64,000 nucleotides of DNA from Anaerotruncus massiliensis (ex Togo et al. 2026). GTDB lineage: Bacteria; Bacillota; Clostridia; Oscillospirales; Ruminococcaceae. Both the position numbers and the translations under genes were made by a program. The notes beneath the pieces were generated by a model, which did no database searches, had not been told where the DNA came from, and worked only from the letters and a program-made list of their open reading frames with translations. How positions within the stretch are numbered: the stretch's first letter is position 1; each line of letters opens with the position of its first letter. This document shows positions 7,124-15,561 of the stretch, in pieces. The stretch covers positions 729,501-793,500 of the forward strand of contig NZ_LT962687.1 in the NCBI RefSeq assembly GCF_900199635.1, written 5' to 3'.

Positions 7124-8038
7124 ATGCCGGATTTCAGAAGAATCACCCTTGCGGACAAGGAATGGATCGACCCGCTGCTCCGGATGGGGAACCTGAGGGG
7201 CAGCGAATACACCTTTACCAACAATTTCATCTACCGCACGATCTACCACATCGAGGTCGCGCGGATGAACGACTACTACCTCGTGCGCTCCCACCGGGAG
7301 GGCGGCGCGTACTCCTACCTCTACCCGGCGGGCAGCGGCGACCTCAGGCCGGTCGTCGACGCGCTCGTCGCGGACGCGGCGGAGCTCGGGGTCCCCTTCC
7401 ACATGAACGGCGTTCCCCGCGAGGGGACCGCCGCGCTGGAGGCCCTCTTTCCCGGGCGGTTTGCCTTTTCGGAGGCGCGCGACAACTTCGACTACCTCTA
7501 CGAGAGTGAAAAGCTCATCACCCTGTCGGGCAAAAAGCTGCACGGCAAACGGAATTTCGTCAACCGCTTTCTGGCGGAGAACGAGGGCCGCTGGGCCTAT
7601 GAGGCGGTCACGCCCGAAAATCTGCCCGAATGCTGGCGGATGAATGTGGCGTGGTGCGCGGAGAACGGCTGCGGCGAGGACCCGAGCCTGGCGGAGGAGA
7701 CCTGCGCGGTCAAAAACTGCTTCGACAACTTTACCGCGCTGGGGCTCCGGGGCGGGCTGCTCCGGCTGGACGGCGGGGTGATCGCCTATACGATGGGCCT
7801 GCCGCTCAATTCGGACACCTTCATCGTGCACATCGAAAAGGCGTTTGCGTCGATCGCGGGCGCCTATCCGATGATCAATCAGCAGTTCGCCGCGCACAAC
7901 TGCGCGGATTACAAATATGTCAACCGGGAGGACGACGTGGGGGACGAGGGGCTGCGCAAGGCGAAGCTCTCCTACAGGCCCGCCATCCTCCTCGAAAAGT
8001 TTGAAGCCGTGCTGAAAGAACCCTCGGGCGGGAGGTGA
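7124..8038 (+). CDS. DUF2156 domain protein (lysyl-phosphatidylglycerol synthase C-terminal-like, GNAT fold)
   Basis: The 304-residue protein has YLYESEKLITLSGKKLHGKRNFVNRFL at about residues 125-151 and a C-terminal block ending in KYVNREDDVGDEGLRKAKLSYRP. Both are characteristic of DUF2156, a tandem acetyltransferase-like fold related to the aminoacyl-transfer domain of MprF. Clostridial stand-alone members lack the membrane part and have no proven substrate. There are no transmembrane segments here. It follows tmk by 3 bases and precedes another GNAT gene by 4, so all are in the thyX operon. Aminoacyl or acyl transfer is inference from the fold. Confidence 0.82.
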   Translation: MPDFRRITLADKEWIDPLLRMGNLRGSEYTFTNNFIYRTIYHIEVARMNDYYLVRSHREGGAYSYLYPAGSGDLRPVVDALVADAAELGVPFHMNGVPREGTAALEALFPGRFAFSEARDNFDYLYESEKLITLSGKKLHGKRNFVNRFLAENEGRWAYEAVTPENLPECWRMNVAWCAENGCGEDPSLAEETCAVKNCFDNFTALGLRGGLLRLDGGVIAYTMGLPLNSDTFIVHIEKAFASIAGAYPMINQQFAAHNCADYKYVNREDDVGDEGLRKAKLSYRPAILLEKFEAVLKEPSGGR

Positions 8039-8042
8039 CGGT

Positions 8043-8918
8043 ATGATCCGGTTTGCGGAGGAAGGAATGCGCGCCCGGCTGAAAGAGCTGTGGCGCGAAT
8101 GCTTCGGCGACAGCAACGAGTATGTCGACCTCTATTTCGCGAGCCACGACATCGCGCGGCACACGATGGTCTTCATGGACGGGGAGAACCCCGTCTCGAT
8201 GCTCTCGCTGCTGCCGATGACGGTGGTGACGCGGGCGGGCATCCTGCCCGCGCGGTACGTCTACGCGGTGGCGACCAAGGAGAGCTACCGCGGGCGGGGG
8301 ATCAGCACGCGGATGCTCGAGGCGGCCCACAGGGTGCTGCGCGCCGAGGGGGTCAAGCTGTCGGTGCTCGTGCCCTCGAGCGCCGCGCTCTACAACTTCT
8401 ACGGCAAGCGCGGGTTCGACACTGAGTTCTATTCCGGGCTGGCGGTCGTCGGGCGGGAGGAGATCGCGCCCTTTGCGGGCAGCTTTTTCATCAGCGAGGC
8501 CGACCCCCTGGAGTTTATGCAGATCCGCGAGCGGGCGTTCGCCGGGCGCACGATGTTCGTGCGCTGGGACGGCGACGCGCTCGCCTACCGGATGACCGAG
8601 ACGGCCTTTGGCGGCGGCGAGACGCTGGCGATCACGATCGGCGACGCGCGGGCCATCGCCGTCTGCCACATGGAGGGCGGCAGGGTGAACGTCAAGGAGC
8701 TCGCGCTCGACGGGATGGCCGCCGGCACGGCGCTCTCGGTGCTCCAGCACAAGTTCGGCGCCGACGAGTACCACCTGCGCCTGCCGCTCGACCTCGACTG
8801 CCCCTATCCGCTCGAGCGGGTGCCGGCGGGCGTAACCTGCTGGTACGACCCCGAGGCGCGCGAGCGGGTGTTCGGCGGCGGGGGCGGGGCGCCCTACCTG
8901 AACCTGGTGCTCGACTGA
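8043..8918 (+). CDS. GNAT family N-acetyltransferase (Eis-like layout)
   Basis: The 291-residue protein has an N-terminal GNAT core: YVYAVATKESYRGRGISTRMLEAA carries the acetyl-CoA-binding R/Q-x-x-G-x-G/A loop, followed by LVPSSAALYNFYGKRGF. After residue 140 a second, degenerate domain follows, and the protein ends in a C-terminal sterol-carrier-like region, a layout resembling Eis-type acetyltransferases. The substrate is unknown. It lies 4 bases after the DUF2156 gene, probably in the same transcript. A short GC hairpin lies in the 53-base gap to the next gene. Confidence 0.8.
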   Translation: MIRFAEEGMRARLKELWRECFGDSNEYVDLYFASHDIARHTMVFMDGENPVSMLSLLPMTVVTRAGILPARYVYAVATKESYRGRGISTRMLEAAHRVLRAEGVKLSVLVPSSAALYNFYGKRGFDTEFYSGLAVVGREEIAPFAGSFFISEADPLEFMQIRERAFAGRTMFVRWDGDALAYRMTETAFGGGETLAITIGDARAIAVCHMEGGRVNVKELALDGMAAGTALSVLQHKFGADEYHLRLPLDLDCPYPLERVPAGVTCWYDPEARERVFGGGGGAPYLNLVLD

Positions 8919-8971
8919 ACGCGCCGCCCGCCGGGCGGTATCCATATTTTAACCGATCGAGGTGCTGACAG

Positions 8972-9517
8972 ATGATCTATGTATTTCTGGCCGATGGATT
9001 TGAGACGGTCGAGGCGCTCGCCGTCGTCGACGTGCTGCGGCGCGCCAAACTGGAGGTGCGCACGGCGGGGGTGGGCGGCAGGACCGTCACGAGCGCGCAC
9101 GGCGTGCCCGTCGTGTGCGACGTCACCGCCGGCGAGGTGGACAAGGAGGCGATGGAGCTGCTCTTTTTGCCGGGCGGCATCCCCGGAACCCCCAACCTCG
9201 AGGCGAGCGGAGAGGTGCAGGACTGCATCACCTACGCCGCCGAACACGACAGGTGGATCACCGCCATCTGCGCGGCGCCCTCGATCCTGGGCCACCGCGG
9301 CCTGCTTGAGGGGCGCACGGCGACCTCCTTCCCGACCTTCCAGAAGGAGCTGCGCGGCGCGAATATCCCGGCGGACGCCTACGTCTGCGTGGACGGCAGG
9401 TACGTCACCGGGCGGGGCATGGGCGTGGCCGTGGAGTTCGGGCTCAAGCTCGTCGAGCTGCTCGCCGGGAAAGAGGCGTCCGACGCCATCCGCGGGTCGA
9501 TCCAATGCAGGGAATAG
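8972..9517 (+). CDS. DJ-1/PfpI family protein
   Basis: The 181-residue protein shows the DJ-1 order: VFLADGFETVEALAVVDVLRRA at the start, LLFLPGGIPGTPNL, the nucleophile elbow ITAICAAPSILG with the reactive Cys, and YVTGRGMGVAVEFGLKLVELL. Family members act as glyoxalase III/deglycase-like enzymes or redox-stress chaperones. The nearby Glu of FETVEA would activate the Cys. The gene overlaps the next one by 13 bases, so it is co-translated with 5-formyl-THF cyclo-ligase; this pairing (DJ-1 with YgfA) is common in Clostridia. It could carry an older ThiJ label, but a thiamine role is not supported. Confidence 0.9.
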   Translation: MIYVFLADGFETVEALAVVDVLRRAKLEVRTAGVGGRTVTSAHGVPVVCDVTAGEVDKEAMELLFLPGGIPGTPNLEASGEVQDCITYAAEHDRWITAICAAPSILGHRGLLEGRTATSFPTFQKELRGANIPADAYVCVDGRYVTGRGMGVAVEFGLKLVELLAGKEASDAIRGSIQCRE

Positions 9518-10119
9518 ACATCCGGCCGCTCAAAATGCGGCTGCGCGGGGAGATCAAGGCGTGGCGGCGGGCGCTGGAGCCCAGTTGGAAGGCGGCCGCG
9601 GATGAAAAGATCTGTGCCCGGGTGCTCGCGCTGCGGGAATACGCGGCGTGCTCCACCCTGCTGACCTATGTCTCGCTGCCCATCGAGGTGGACACGCTGC
9701 GTCTCATCTCCCACGCCTTCGCGGACGGCAAAAAGGTGGCCGCGCCCCGCTGCGTCGAGGGCACCCACGAGATGGAATTCTACGAAATTTCCTCGATGGA
9801 CGACCTCGCGCGCCAGACCTTTGGGGTGCTCGAGCCGGTGCGGGAGCGGTGCCGCCGGCTCACCGACTTTTCGGGGAGCGTCTGCCTCGTGCCCGCGCTC
9901 GCCTACGACCGCGCCGGGTACCGGCTGGGGTACGGCGCGGGGTATTACGACCGGTTCCTGTCGGTCTATCCCGGCCCGAAGATCGGGCTGGTCTACGCGC
10001 AGAACCTGCGCAGGAGCCTGTGGAAGGGCCGGTACGACGTGCCGGTCGACCTGATCGTCACCGAGGCGCGCCTTTTTGTCCCGCAGGCGGCGGGGGCGGA
10101 ACGCAAAAAAAAGAAATGA
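9505..10119 (+). CDS. 5-formyltetrahydrofolate cyclo-ligase
   Basis: The 204-residue protein has the MTHFS fold signatures: KMRLRGEIKAWRRAL at the start, TYVSLPIEVDTLRLI, and the ATP-binding RAGYRLGYGAGYYDRFL near residue 135. The enzyme converts 5-formyl-THF to 5,10-methenyl-THF with ATP, returning stored folate to one-carbon metabolism. This fits the nearby ThyX, which consumes methylene-THF. It overlaps the DJ-1 gene and ends in a lysine run whose stop codon lies inside the stem of the following terminator. Confidence 0.93.
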   Translation: MQGIDIRPLKMRLRGEIKAWRRALEPSWKAAADEKICARVLALREYAACSTLLTYVSLPIEVDTLRLISHAFADGKKVAAPRCVEGTHEMEFYEISSMDDLARQTFGVLEPVRERCRRLTDFSGSVCLVPALAYDRAGYRLGYGAGYYDRFLSVYPGPKIGLVYAQNLRRSLWKGRYDVPVDLIVTEARLFVPQAAGAERKKKK

Positions 10120-10150
10120 CGGTTTCGGGCAAGCCCGAAACCGTCATTTT
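10114..10150 (+). terminator. Intrinsic terminator overlapping the cyclo-ligase stop
   Basis: A 17-bp near-perfect stem with an AA loop ends in TTTT. The left arm includes the TGA stop codon of the preceding gene. Confidence 0.85.
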
Positions 10151-10210
10151 CGTTGCCCCCGCGCCGGGCGGGGAGGTGGTTACAGTCTGTCGATGTAGAG
10201 TCTGTTTGGA

Positions 10211-10369
10211 TTAGCAGCAGCCGCCGCCGAACCCGCCCCAACCACAGAGGAGGATAATGATGATGATGATCCAGATCCAGCTGCCGTAGCCATAACCGAA
10301 ACCGCCGTTTCCACCGCATCCGCATCCACAGTTCTGCATGCCGCACCCGCAGCAATTGTTGTTACACAT
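10211..10369 (-). CDS. Cys/Gly-rich membrane miniprotein (52 aa; chorion-class high-cysteine / YjcZ-like)
   Basis: A 53-codon minus-strand frame encodes a protein that opens MCNNNCCGCGMQNCGCGCG, continues as a Gly/Tyr stretch, then a short hydrophobic run SWIWIIIIIILLCG, and ends GFGGGCC. Eleven of 52 residues are Cys. Such miniproteins occur in clostridial genomes labelled chorion-class high-cysteine HCB protein, and resemble YjcZ-type sporulation proteins. A GAGGTG SD is 8 bases before the ATG. A CATAGTATG element about 45 bases upstream loosely resembles a sigma-K -10 (CATAnnnTA) with an AC pair 16 bases before it. A spore-envelope role is inference. Confidence 0.75.
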   Translation of the reverse strand: MCNNNCCGCGMQNCGCGCGGNGGFGYGYGSWIWIIIIIILLCGWGGFGGGCC

Positions 10370-10511
10370 AAGTTGACACCTCGCTGTTGATGATTTGTTT
10401 CATACTATGTCTGAAGCGGCAAATGGGTTACATCAACCGGAAAGAGAAATTTTTTGCCGTCCGCCCGGGGCGCGCGGTGAAAAAATTTGTACGGGAAACT
10501 CGTTAAAAGAT

Positions 10512-10540
10512 TTGATTATTATGCCGAATTGAGGTATTAT
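10512..10540 (+). promoter_or_regulatory. Sigma-A promoter of the mltG operon
   Basis: TTGATT and TATTAT are separated by exactly 17 bases, 70 bases before the mltG start, in an AT-rich island of otherwise GC-rich DNA. Confidence 0.65.
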
Positions 10541-10610
10541 ATATTGTACATTGGGTTTTTCCGCCACAGGCCCGGGAAGGCTTCCCGCCGGGTGGAGGAT
10601 AGGAGGACAC

Positions 10611-12149
10611 ATGAGCAACCGGGACGAGTTTGAAGACCTGATCAAGAACTTTAAGCTGGACGACGTCGAGGACCCCGCGCCCGCGCAGACGCCCCCGCCC
10701 CGCCGCCCCGCTTTTGACTTTGAAGAGGATAACCAGCGCTACAGCGCTTCCAGGGAGCGCCGGCCGGCCGGCGCGGCGGCCGTGCGGGAACGCCCCGCGC
10801 GCCGGATGCAGCCCCCGCCCGAGTACCGCGCGCCCGCCGCGCAGGCGGGCGGCGCGGACGCCGTGCGCCCGAATACCGCGCGCAGGCGCGAATTCAAGGT
10901 GCAGATCGACGACGAGGAATTCTACGAGCCGTCGACCTCGTCGCCGCGCCCGCCGAGGAGCGGCGGGGGCGGAGGCGGCCGGTCGGGCGGCGGCGACGGC
11001 GGGGACCGCCATTCGGGCGGCGGCGCCGGCCGCTGGTTCAAGGCGCTGCTCGTGCTGGTCGTCGTGCTCGGGCTTTCGGTCTTTCTGGCGATGTTCGCGC
11101 TCCAGAGCGCGAGCGACATGTTCGGCCTCAATAAGCCGGAGGGCGAGGTGAGCTTCGAGTTGCCCGACGAGGACCTCTCGATCTCCGAGATCGCCTCGAT
11201 GCTCCAGAAGGAGGGCATCGTCACCCAGCCGCTGACCTTCCGCCTCTACGCGACGCTCAAGAAGGTCTCCCCGGACTCCTTCTTCCCCGGCGACTACACC
11301 CTCAACACCAACATGAGCTACGATGAAATCTTCGTCGCCTTCCGTTCGGGCACCGGGCCGGAGCAGGTCACCCTCATCTTCTACGAGGGCTGGACCCTTT
11401 CGGATATCGCGGACAAGCTCGAGGAGAACGGCGTCTGCAAGAAGGAGGACCTCTTCCGCTACCTCGAGGAGAACGGCGCGGCGTTTGAGGAGAAATACCC
11501 CTTCCTGGCCGACATCCCCGACGACGCGAACCGCTACCGCCGCTACGAGGGCTATTTCTTCCCCGACACCTACGACTTCTACGTGGGCGAGGATCTGGGC
11601 ACCGTGGTGCAGAAGTTCTTCAACCGCTTTGACCAGATGGTCAACACCGACGAGCTCCAGCAGCAGATGAAGGCGCAGAACCTGACGCTCGACCAGGCGA
11701 TCACGCTGGCGTCGGTCATCCAGAAGGAGGCGGGCCGCACCGACGACATGAAGATGGTCTCCTCCATCTTCCACAAGCGCCTCGAAAATCCCGCGCAGTT
11801 CCCGAAACTCCAGTCGGACGTGACGATCTTCTACGTCGAAAACGACATCAAGCCCTATCTTGAAAACCCGGACGATCCGGTCAATCAGCCGATGTACGAC
11901 GCATACAATACCTATGTGTGCGACGGACTGCCCGTCGGGCCGATCTCCAACCCGGGCGTCGACGCGATCAAGGCCGCGATCTATCCGCAGAACACCGACT
12001 ACTACTACTTCCTCGCGGACAAGGACGGCAAGTTCTATTACGCGGCCACGATCGAGGAGCACGCAGCGAATATCGCGGCGGCCGGCATCGGGGTCGACCA
12101 CGGCATCACGATGCCGGGCGAGGGCGGCGACAGCGAGCCGCAGCAGTAA
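10611..12149 (+). CDS. mltG: Endolytic murein transglycosylase MltG (YceG-like)
   Basis: The 512-residue protein has a cytosolic, low-complexity N-terminus (residues 1-140, rich in Pro, Arg and Gly with an acidic patch), one transmembrane helix (FKALLVLVVVLGLSVFLAMFA), a LysM-like segment (DEDLSISEIASMLQKEGIV) and the YceG catalytic domain with the ASVIQKEAG motif holding the catalytic Glu and DVTIFYVEN. MltG cuts nascent glycan strands at the membrane and sets chain length. Start 10611 has AGGAGG at -12. It is followed after 14 bases by the U32 peptidase gene. The Gly-rich linker just before the membrane helix is unusually long. Confidence 0.93.
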   Translation: MSNRDEFEDLIKNFKLDDVEDPAPAQTPPPRRPAFDFEEDNQRYSASRERRPAGAAAVRERPARRMQPPPEYRAPAAQAGGADAVRPNTARRREFKVQIDDEEFYEPSTSSPRPPRSGGGGGGRSGGGDGGDRHSGGGAGRWFKALLVLVVVLGLSVFLAMFALQSASDMFGLNKPEGEVSFELPDEDLSISEIASMLQKEGIVTQPLTFRLYATLKKVSPDSFFPGDYTLNTNMSYDEIFVAFRSGTGPEQVTLIFYEGWTLSDIADKLEENGVCKKEDLFRYLEENGAAFEEKYPFLADIPDDANRYRRYEGYFFPDTYDFYVGEDLGTVVQKFFNRFDQMVNTDELQQQMKAQNLTLDQAITLASVIQKEAGRTDDMKMVSSIFHKRLENPAQFPKLQSDVTIFYVENDIKPYLENPDDPVNQPMYDAYNTYVCDGLPVGPISNPGVDAIKAAIYPQNTDYYYFLADKDGKFYYAATIEEHAANIAAAGIGVDHGITMPGEGGDSEPQQ

Positions 12150-12163
12150 AAAGGAGCGTTCCC

Positions 12164-13384
12164 TTGCAAAAGCCAGAACTACTCTCTCCGGCGGGCGGCC
12201 GGGAGCAGCTGGAAGCCGCCGTGCGCTTCGGCGCGGACGCGGTCTACCTGGGCTCCGGGCGGTTCAACATGCGCGCCGCGGCCTCCCTCGGGCCGGACGC
12301 GCTTGCCGGCGCGGTCTCCTTCGCGCATGAAAACGGCGTCCGCGTCTATCTCGTGTGCAATACCCTGCCCTCCTGCGAGGAGGCGGACGCGTTGCCGGAC
12401 TTTTTAAGCGCGGCGCGTTCGGCGGGCGTGGACGCGCTCATCGCCGCCGACCTCGGCGTGATGGCGCTCGCGCGCCGCATCGTTCCGGAAATCCCGCTGC
12501 ACGTCTCCACCCAGGCGGGGGTCGTCAACCACCTGACCGCGTCCGCGCTCCATGAGCTCGGCGCCTCCCGCGTCGTGCTGGCGCGCGAGCTTTCGCTCGC
12601 GGAGATCCGCCGCATCCGGGAGAATACCCCGCCCGGGCTCGAGCTCGAGGCGTTCGTCCACGGCGCGATGTGCATGTCGGTGTCGGGGCGCTGCCTGCTC
12701 AGCAGCTACCTCACCGGCCGGGACGCCAACCGCGGCGCCTGCGCGCAGCCCTGCCGCTGGAGCTACCGCCTCGTGGAGGAGAAGCGCCCCGGCCAGTACT
12801 TTCCCATCGGGGAGGACGGGCGGGGCAGCTACATCCTCAACGCGAACGACCTGTGCATGATCGAACACGTCGGCGAACTGGCGGAAGCGGGCGTCTCCTC
12901 CTTCAAGATCGAGGGGCGCGCAAAATCGTCCTACTACACCGCGTCGGTCACCGCCGCCTACCGGGCGGCGCTCGACACGTGGATGCAGAGGGGGGAGCCT
13001 CCGCCCTGGGCCCTCGAAGAGGTGGGGAAGGTGAGCCACCGGCCCTATTCGACCGGCTTCTATTTCGGCGCGCCCGGCCAGAACGCCGCATTCGGCGGTT
13101 CCCTGTGCGGCTGGGAGGTGCTCGCGATGGCGGAGGGCTGGTCGGACGGCGTGCTCGAAGTGAGCCTGCGCAACCGCTTTTCACGCGGCGAGGAGGCGGA
13201 GCTGCTGCTTCCGCGTGAGAGCCCGCGCCCCCTTTCCGTCACGGCGGTCGAGGACGTCGGGGAGGGCGCCGTGGAGACGGCCTGCCACCCGATGCGGCGT
13301 TACCGCATCCCCTGCCCGTTTCCCGTGCCGCCCGGCGCTTGGCTGCGCCGGAGGGTTGCGGGGGAGAACGAGGGAACGGAATGA
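12164..13384 (+). CDS. Peptidase U32 family protein (TrhP-like)
   Basis: The 406-residue protein starts at TTG 12164 with AAGGAG 7 bases upstream. It has PELLSPAGGREQLEAAVRFGADAVYLG, the U32 signature EAFVHGAMCMSVSGRCLLSSYL, and NRGACAQPCRWSY, which supplies four conserved cysteines (probable Fe-S ligands), then SFKIEGRAKSSYY. Family members act in tRNA uridine-34 hydroxylation (TrhP) or as collagenase-like proteins; the Cys set favours the RNA-modification type. It is co-transcribed with mltG. The C-terminal 80 residues form the small beta domain of the long U32 form. Confidence 0.88.
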   Translation: MQKPELLSPAGGREQLEAAVRFGADAVYLGSGRFNMRAAASLGPDALAGAVSFAHENGVRVYLVCNTLPSCEEADALPDFLSAARSAGVDALIAADLGVMALARRIVPEIPLHVSTQAGVVNHLTASALHELGASRVVLARELSLAEIRRIRENTPPGLELEAFVHGAMCMSVSGRCLLSSYLTGRDANRGACAQPCRWSYRLVEEKRPGQYFPIGEDGRGSYILNANDLCMIEHVGELAEAGVSSFKIEGRAKSSYYTASVTAAYRAALDTWMQRGEPPPWALEEVGKVSHRPYSTGFYFGAPGQNAAFGGSLCGWEVLAMAEGWSDGVLEVSLRNRFSRGEEAELLLPRESPRPLSVTAVEDVGEGAVETACHPMRRYRIPCPFPVPPGAWLRRRVAGENEGTE

Positions 13385-13600
13385 TTTGACGGCCGTGCCC
13401 ATCTCCGCACAGGATATCATCAAACGTTTTGCCGGCTTTTTCAAAAGCCGCGGGTGAGGCGAAAGCCGGAGGCTTTCGCCGGGGGCGGAGCCCTTGACCC
13501 GGGCCCGCAGGCCCTGCCGTAAGCGATTTTTCTTTGGTTCTTTCTTTTTCAGGAAAAAAGAAAGAATGGGTGTAACACCGCCAAACCATGATTTCAAAGA
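13385..13600 (+). repeat. Hairpin-rich intergenic segment before yebC
   Basis: The gap contains several short GC stem-loops, among them GGCGAAAGCC-GGAG-GCTTTCGCC, and a T-rich hairpin near 13535-13565 of the TTCTTT...AAAGAA type, similar to one at 51900-51945. A 20-codon frame (MPISAQDIIKRFAGFFKSRG, from GTG 13395) lacks an SD and I do not call it. The T-rich hairpins probably end the mltG operon. Confidence 0.55.
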
Positions 13601-13613
13601 GAGGTTGAAGGAT

Positions 13614-14360
13614 ATGTCCGGACATTCCAAATGGGCAAACATCAAACGCAAAAAGGAAAAGACCGACGGCGCGCGCGCGAAAATCTTTACGAAGATCGGG
13701 CGCGAGATCACCGTTGCGGCGCGCGAGGGCGGAGCCGACCCGGCGAACAACTCCAAGCTGGCGACGCTGATTGCGAAGGCGAAGGCGAACAACGTCCCGA
13801 ACGACAACATCGAGCGCCTGCTCAAAAAGGCGGGGGACAGCAAGGAGGACTACGAGGAGATTACATACGAGGGCTACGGTCCTTCGGGTGTGGCGGTCAT
13901 CGTGGAAACCCTCACCGACAACCGCAACCGCACGGCGGGCGATCTGCGCCACTACTTCGACAAATGCGGCGGCAACCTCGGCCAGAACGGGAGCGTCTCC
14001 TTCCTGTTTGAAAAGAAGGGCGTCATCGTCATCGACAACGAGGAGGGCAAATACGACGAGGAAAAGGTCATGGACGACTGCTTCGAGTGCGGGGCGGCCG
14101 ACTATGACTACAGCTCCGACGACGTGATCGAGATCTACACCGAGCCCAACGACGTGGCGAAGGTGGCGGGCGCGCTCGAGCAGATGGGCTACACCTACGA
14201 TTCCGCCGAGGTCGAGTACATTCCGATGACCAAGGTGAAGATCGACGACGAGGAGCTCGCCCAGAAGATGGAGAAGCTGCTCGACATGTTCGACGACAAC
14301 GACGACGTGCAGAACGTCTACCACAATTGGGACCAGCCGGAGGAGCCCGACGAGGACTGA
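13614..14360 (+). CDS. YebC/PmpR family protein (TACO1-like)
   Basis: The 248-residue protein starts MSGHSKWANIKRKKEKTDGARAKIFTKIGREI, the invariant N-terminus of YebC proteins, followed by DNIERLLKKA, YEGYGPSGVAVIVE, LTDNRNRTAGDLRHYFDKCGGNLG and a C-terminal acidic tail. Family members are transcription factors and, more recently, translation factors that help ribosomes through polyproline stalls. The chosen ATG has GAGAGG upstream and gives the family's standard N-terminus; the frame extending upstream runs through a hairpin. A terminator follows, so it is a single-gene transcript. Confidence 0.95.
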   Translation: MSGHSKWANIKRKKEKTDGARAKIFTKIGREITVAAREGGADPANNSKLATLIAKAKANNVPNDNIERLLKKAGDSKEDYEEITYEGYGPSGVAVIVETLTDNRNRTAGDLRHYFDKCGGNLGQNGSVSFLFEKKGVIVIDNEEGKYDEEKVMDDCFECGAADYDYSSDDVIEIYTEPNDVAKVAGALEQMGYTYDSAEVEYIPMTKVKIDDEELAQKMEKLLDMFDDNDDVQNVYHNWDQPEEPDED

Positions 14361-14387
14361 CCGGCCAGGAGCGGAAATAATGAAACA

Positions 14388-14420
14388 GCGGGCGCGGCAT
14401 CTGCCGCGCCCGCTTTTTTT
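14388..14420 (+). terminator. Intrinsic terminator after yebC
   Basis: A 12-bp GC stem (GCGGGCGCGGCA / TGCCGCGCCCGC) with a 2-base loop is followed by seven T residues. Confidence 0.92.
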
Positions 14421-14486
14421 GCGCGCCGGGAAGGAAAATTCAGGAGGCGGGAAAATCCCGGAATCCCCGGGCCTTTCCCGTGATTC

Positions 14487-14503
14487 GGCCAGATGCTGGG
14501 AAC
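14487..14503 (+). repeat. Left copy of a short direct repeat flanking the recombinase module
   Basis: GGCCAGATGCTGGGAAC matches GGCCAAATGCTGGAAAC at 16558-16574 at 15 of 17 positions. The pair brackets the recombinase, its sites and the linked unknown gene, and could be remnants of an integration target. Confidence 0.3.
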
Positions 14504-14582
14504 CGCCTTCCAGACTCTGGTTCGCGGCGCGAAATTAGGTGGAAAGCAACAAAAACGCGCCAAAAATTTCAGTGGAAATTAT

Positions 14583-14634
14583 AGTTCCGGAACTTCCGTG
14601 CGTATGCCGAACTCCCGGAAAAAATGGGTATACT
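14583..14634 (+). promoter_or_regulatory. Palindrome and -10 element upstream of the recombinase
   Basis: AGTTCCGGAACT (14583-14594) is a perfect 12-bp palindrome, and TATACT (14629-14634) is a good -10 about 29 bases before the recombinase ATG. No clear -35 is 17 bases upstream (GCCGAA), so the promoter is weak or activated. Confidence 0.4.
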
Positions 14635-14662
14635 TATGGCAATCACGGAAGGAGAGAAGCAT

Positions 14663-15514
14663 ATGAGCAGTGTCAAACAACTGGAACAGGCGGAGGTCGA
14701 CGGCTTCCTGAGGAACCTCTATCTCGAGGAGCGCAGCGAAAACACCGTCAGCAAATACCGCCGGGATATCGCGCGCTTCGGCCGGTTCCTGGCGGAGGGC
14801 CGGGCGCTGGACAGGGAGGCGGTGGTGGCCTACAAGCGCTATCTGGTCGGCGAGGGCTATAAGGCGTCCTCCGTCAATTCCATGCTGGCGGCCGTCAACG
14901 CCCTGTTGTCCTACCTGGGCCTTCCCGACTGCCGGGTGCGGCTGTTAAAAATCCAGCGTCAGGCGTTCCGGGACCGGTCTCGCGAATTGCAGAAGGCGGA
15001 CTACCTGCGCCTGCTTGAGACCGCGCGCAGCCGGAAAAAGCCGCGCGCCGAGGCGCTGCTGCAAACCCTGTGCGGCGTCGGGATCCGCGTCAGCGAGCTG
15101 CCCTTCATCACGAAGGAGGCGGTGCTGGAGGGCCGGGCGGCCATCCGCTGCAAGGGGAAATGCCGGGTCGTACCCCTGCCCGACCGCCTCCGGCGCATCC
15201 TCCTGCGCTACTGCGGGGAGCGGGGGATCACGTCGGGCCCGGTCTTCGTCACCCGCAGCGGCAGGCCCATGCACCGGTCGACCGTCTGGCGCACGGTGAA
15301 AAGCCTCAGCGCGGACGCGAAGGTGCAGCCGCGAAAGGTCTATCCCCACAACCTGCGCCACCTGTTCGCCTGCACCTATTACCGGCAGAGCCGGGACATC
15401 GCCGGACTGGCGGCCCTTTTGGGCCACGCCAGCACCGAAACCACCCGGATCTACACGGCGACGAACGAGACGGAGTACGCCGGCCTCATCAACCGGCTGG
15501 GCCTTGTGCCCTGA
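14663..15514 (+). CDS. Tyrosine recombinase / site-specific integrase (XerD-like)
   Basis: The 283-residue protein has a SAM-like N-terminal domain (EQAEVDGFLRNLYLEERSENTVSKYRRDIARF) and a catalytic domain with the expected residues: Arg142 in GVGIRVSEL, a Lys in the RCKGKCRVVPLP turn, His229 and Arg232 in PHNLRHLFA, His255 in LLGHAST and the Tyr264 nucleophile in RIYT. It is complete and looks active. ATG 14663 follows AAGGAGA by 7 bases. It sits immediately upstream of two dif-like sites in inverted orientation, which makes a local invertase the best guess; an integrase left by a mobile element is the alternative. It is not the chromosomal XerC/XerD by context. Confidence 0.92.
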   Translation: MSSVKQLEQAEVDGFLRNLYLEERSENTVSKYRRDIARFGRFLAEGRALDREAVVAYKRYLVGEGYKASSVNSMLAAVNALLSYLGLPDCRVRLLKIQRQAFRDRSRELQKADYLRLLETARSRKKPRAEALLQTLCGVGIRVSELPFITKEAVLEGRAAIRCKGKCRVVPLPDRLRRILLRYCGERGITSGPVFVTRSGRPMHRSTVWRTVKSLSADAKVQPRKVYPHNLRHLFACTYYRQSRDIAGLAALLGHASTETTRIYTATNETEYAGLINRLGLVP

Positions 15515-15537
15515 GAAAAGGCCCGGAAAACAAAAAA

Positions 15538-15561
15538 GCAACATAATGCGTATTATGTTGC
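15538..15561. repeat. dif-like recombination site 1 (left end of a putative invertible segment)
   Basis: The 24-base site has 10-bp palindromic arms around the asymmetric core GCGT. Written as half-sites it is AACATAA-TGCGTA-TTATGTT, very close to the XerD half-site and 6-bp spacer layout of bacterial dif. It lies 23 bases after the recombinase stop. Its A-rich left flank and T-rich right flank could also make it a weak terminator. Confidence 0.7.

Noticed and set aside
13395-13457. 20-codon frame MPISAQDIIKRFAGFFKSRG
   Set aside because: Starts at GTG without an SD and overlaps a hairpin after the U32 gene; no independent support.
14663-15514. Recombinase as evidence of a full prophage or ICE
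   Set aside because: No capsid, terminase, replication, conjugation or excisionase genes are adjacent; the module is only 2.1 kb. The lysis cassette 10 kb away is separated by housekeeping genes.
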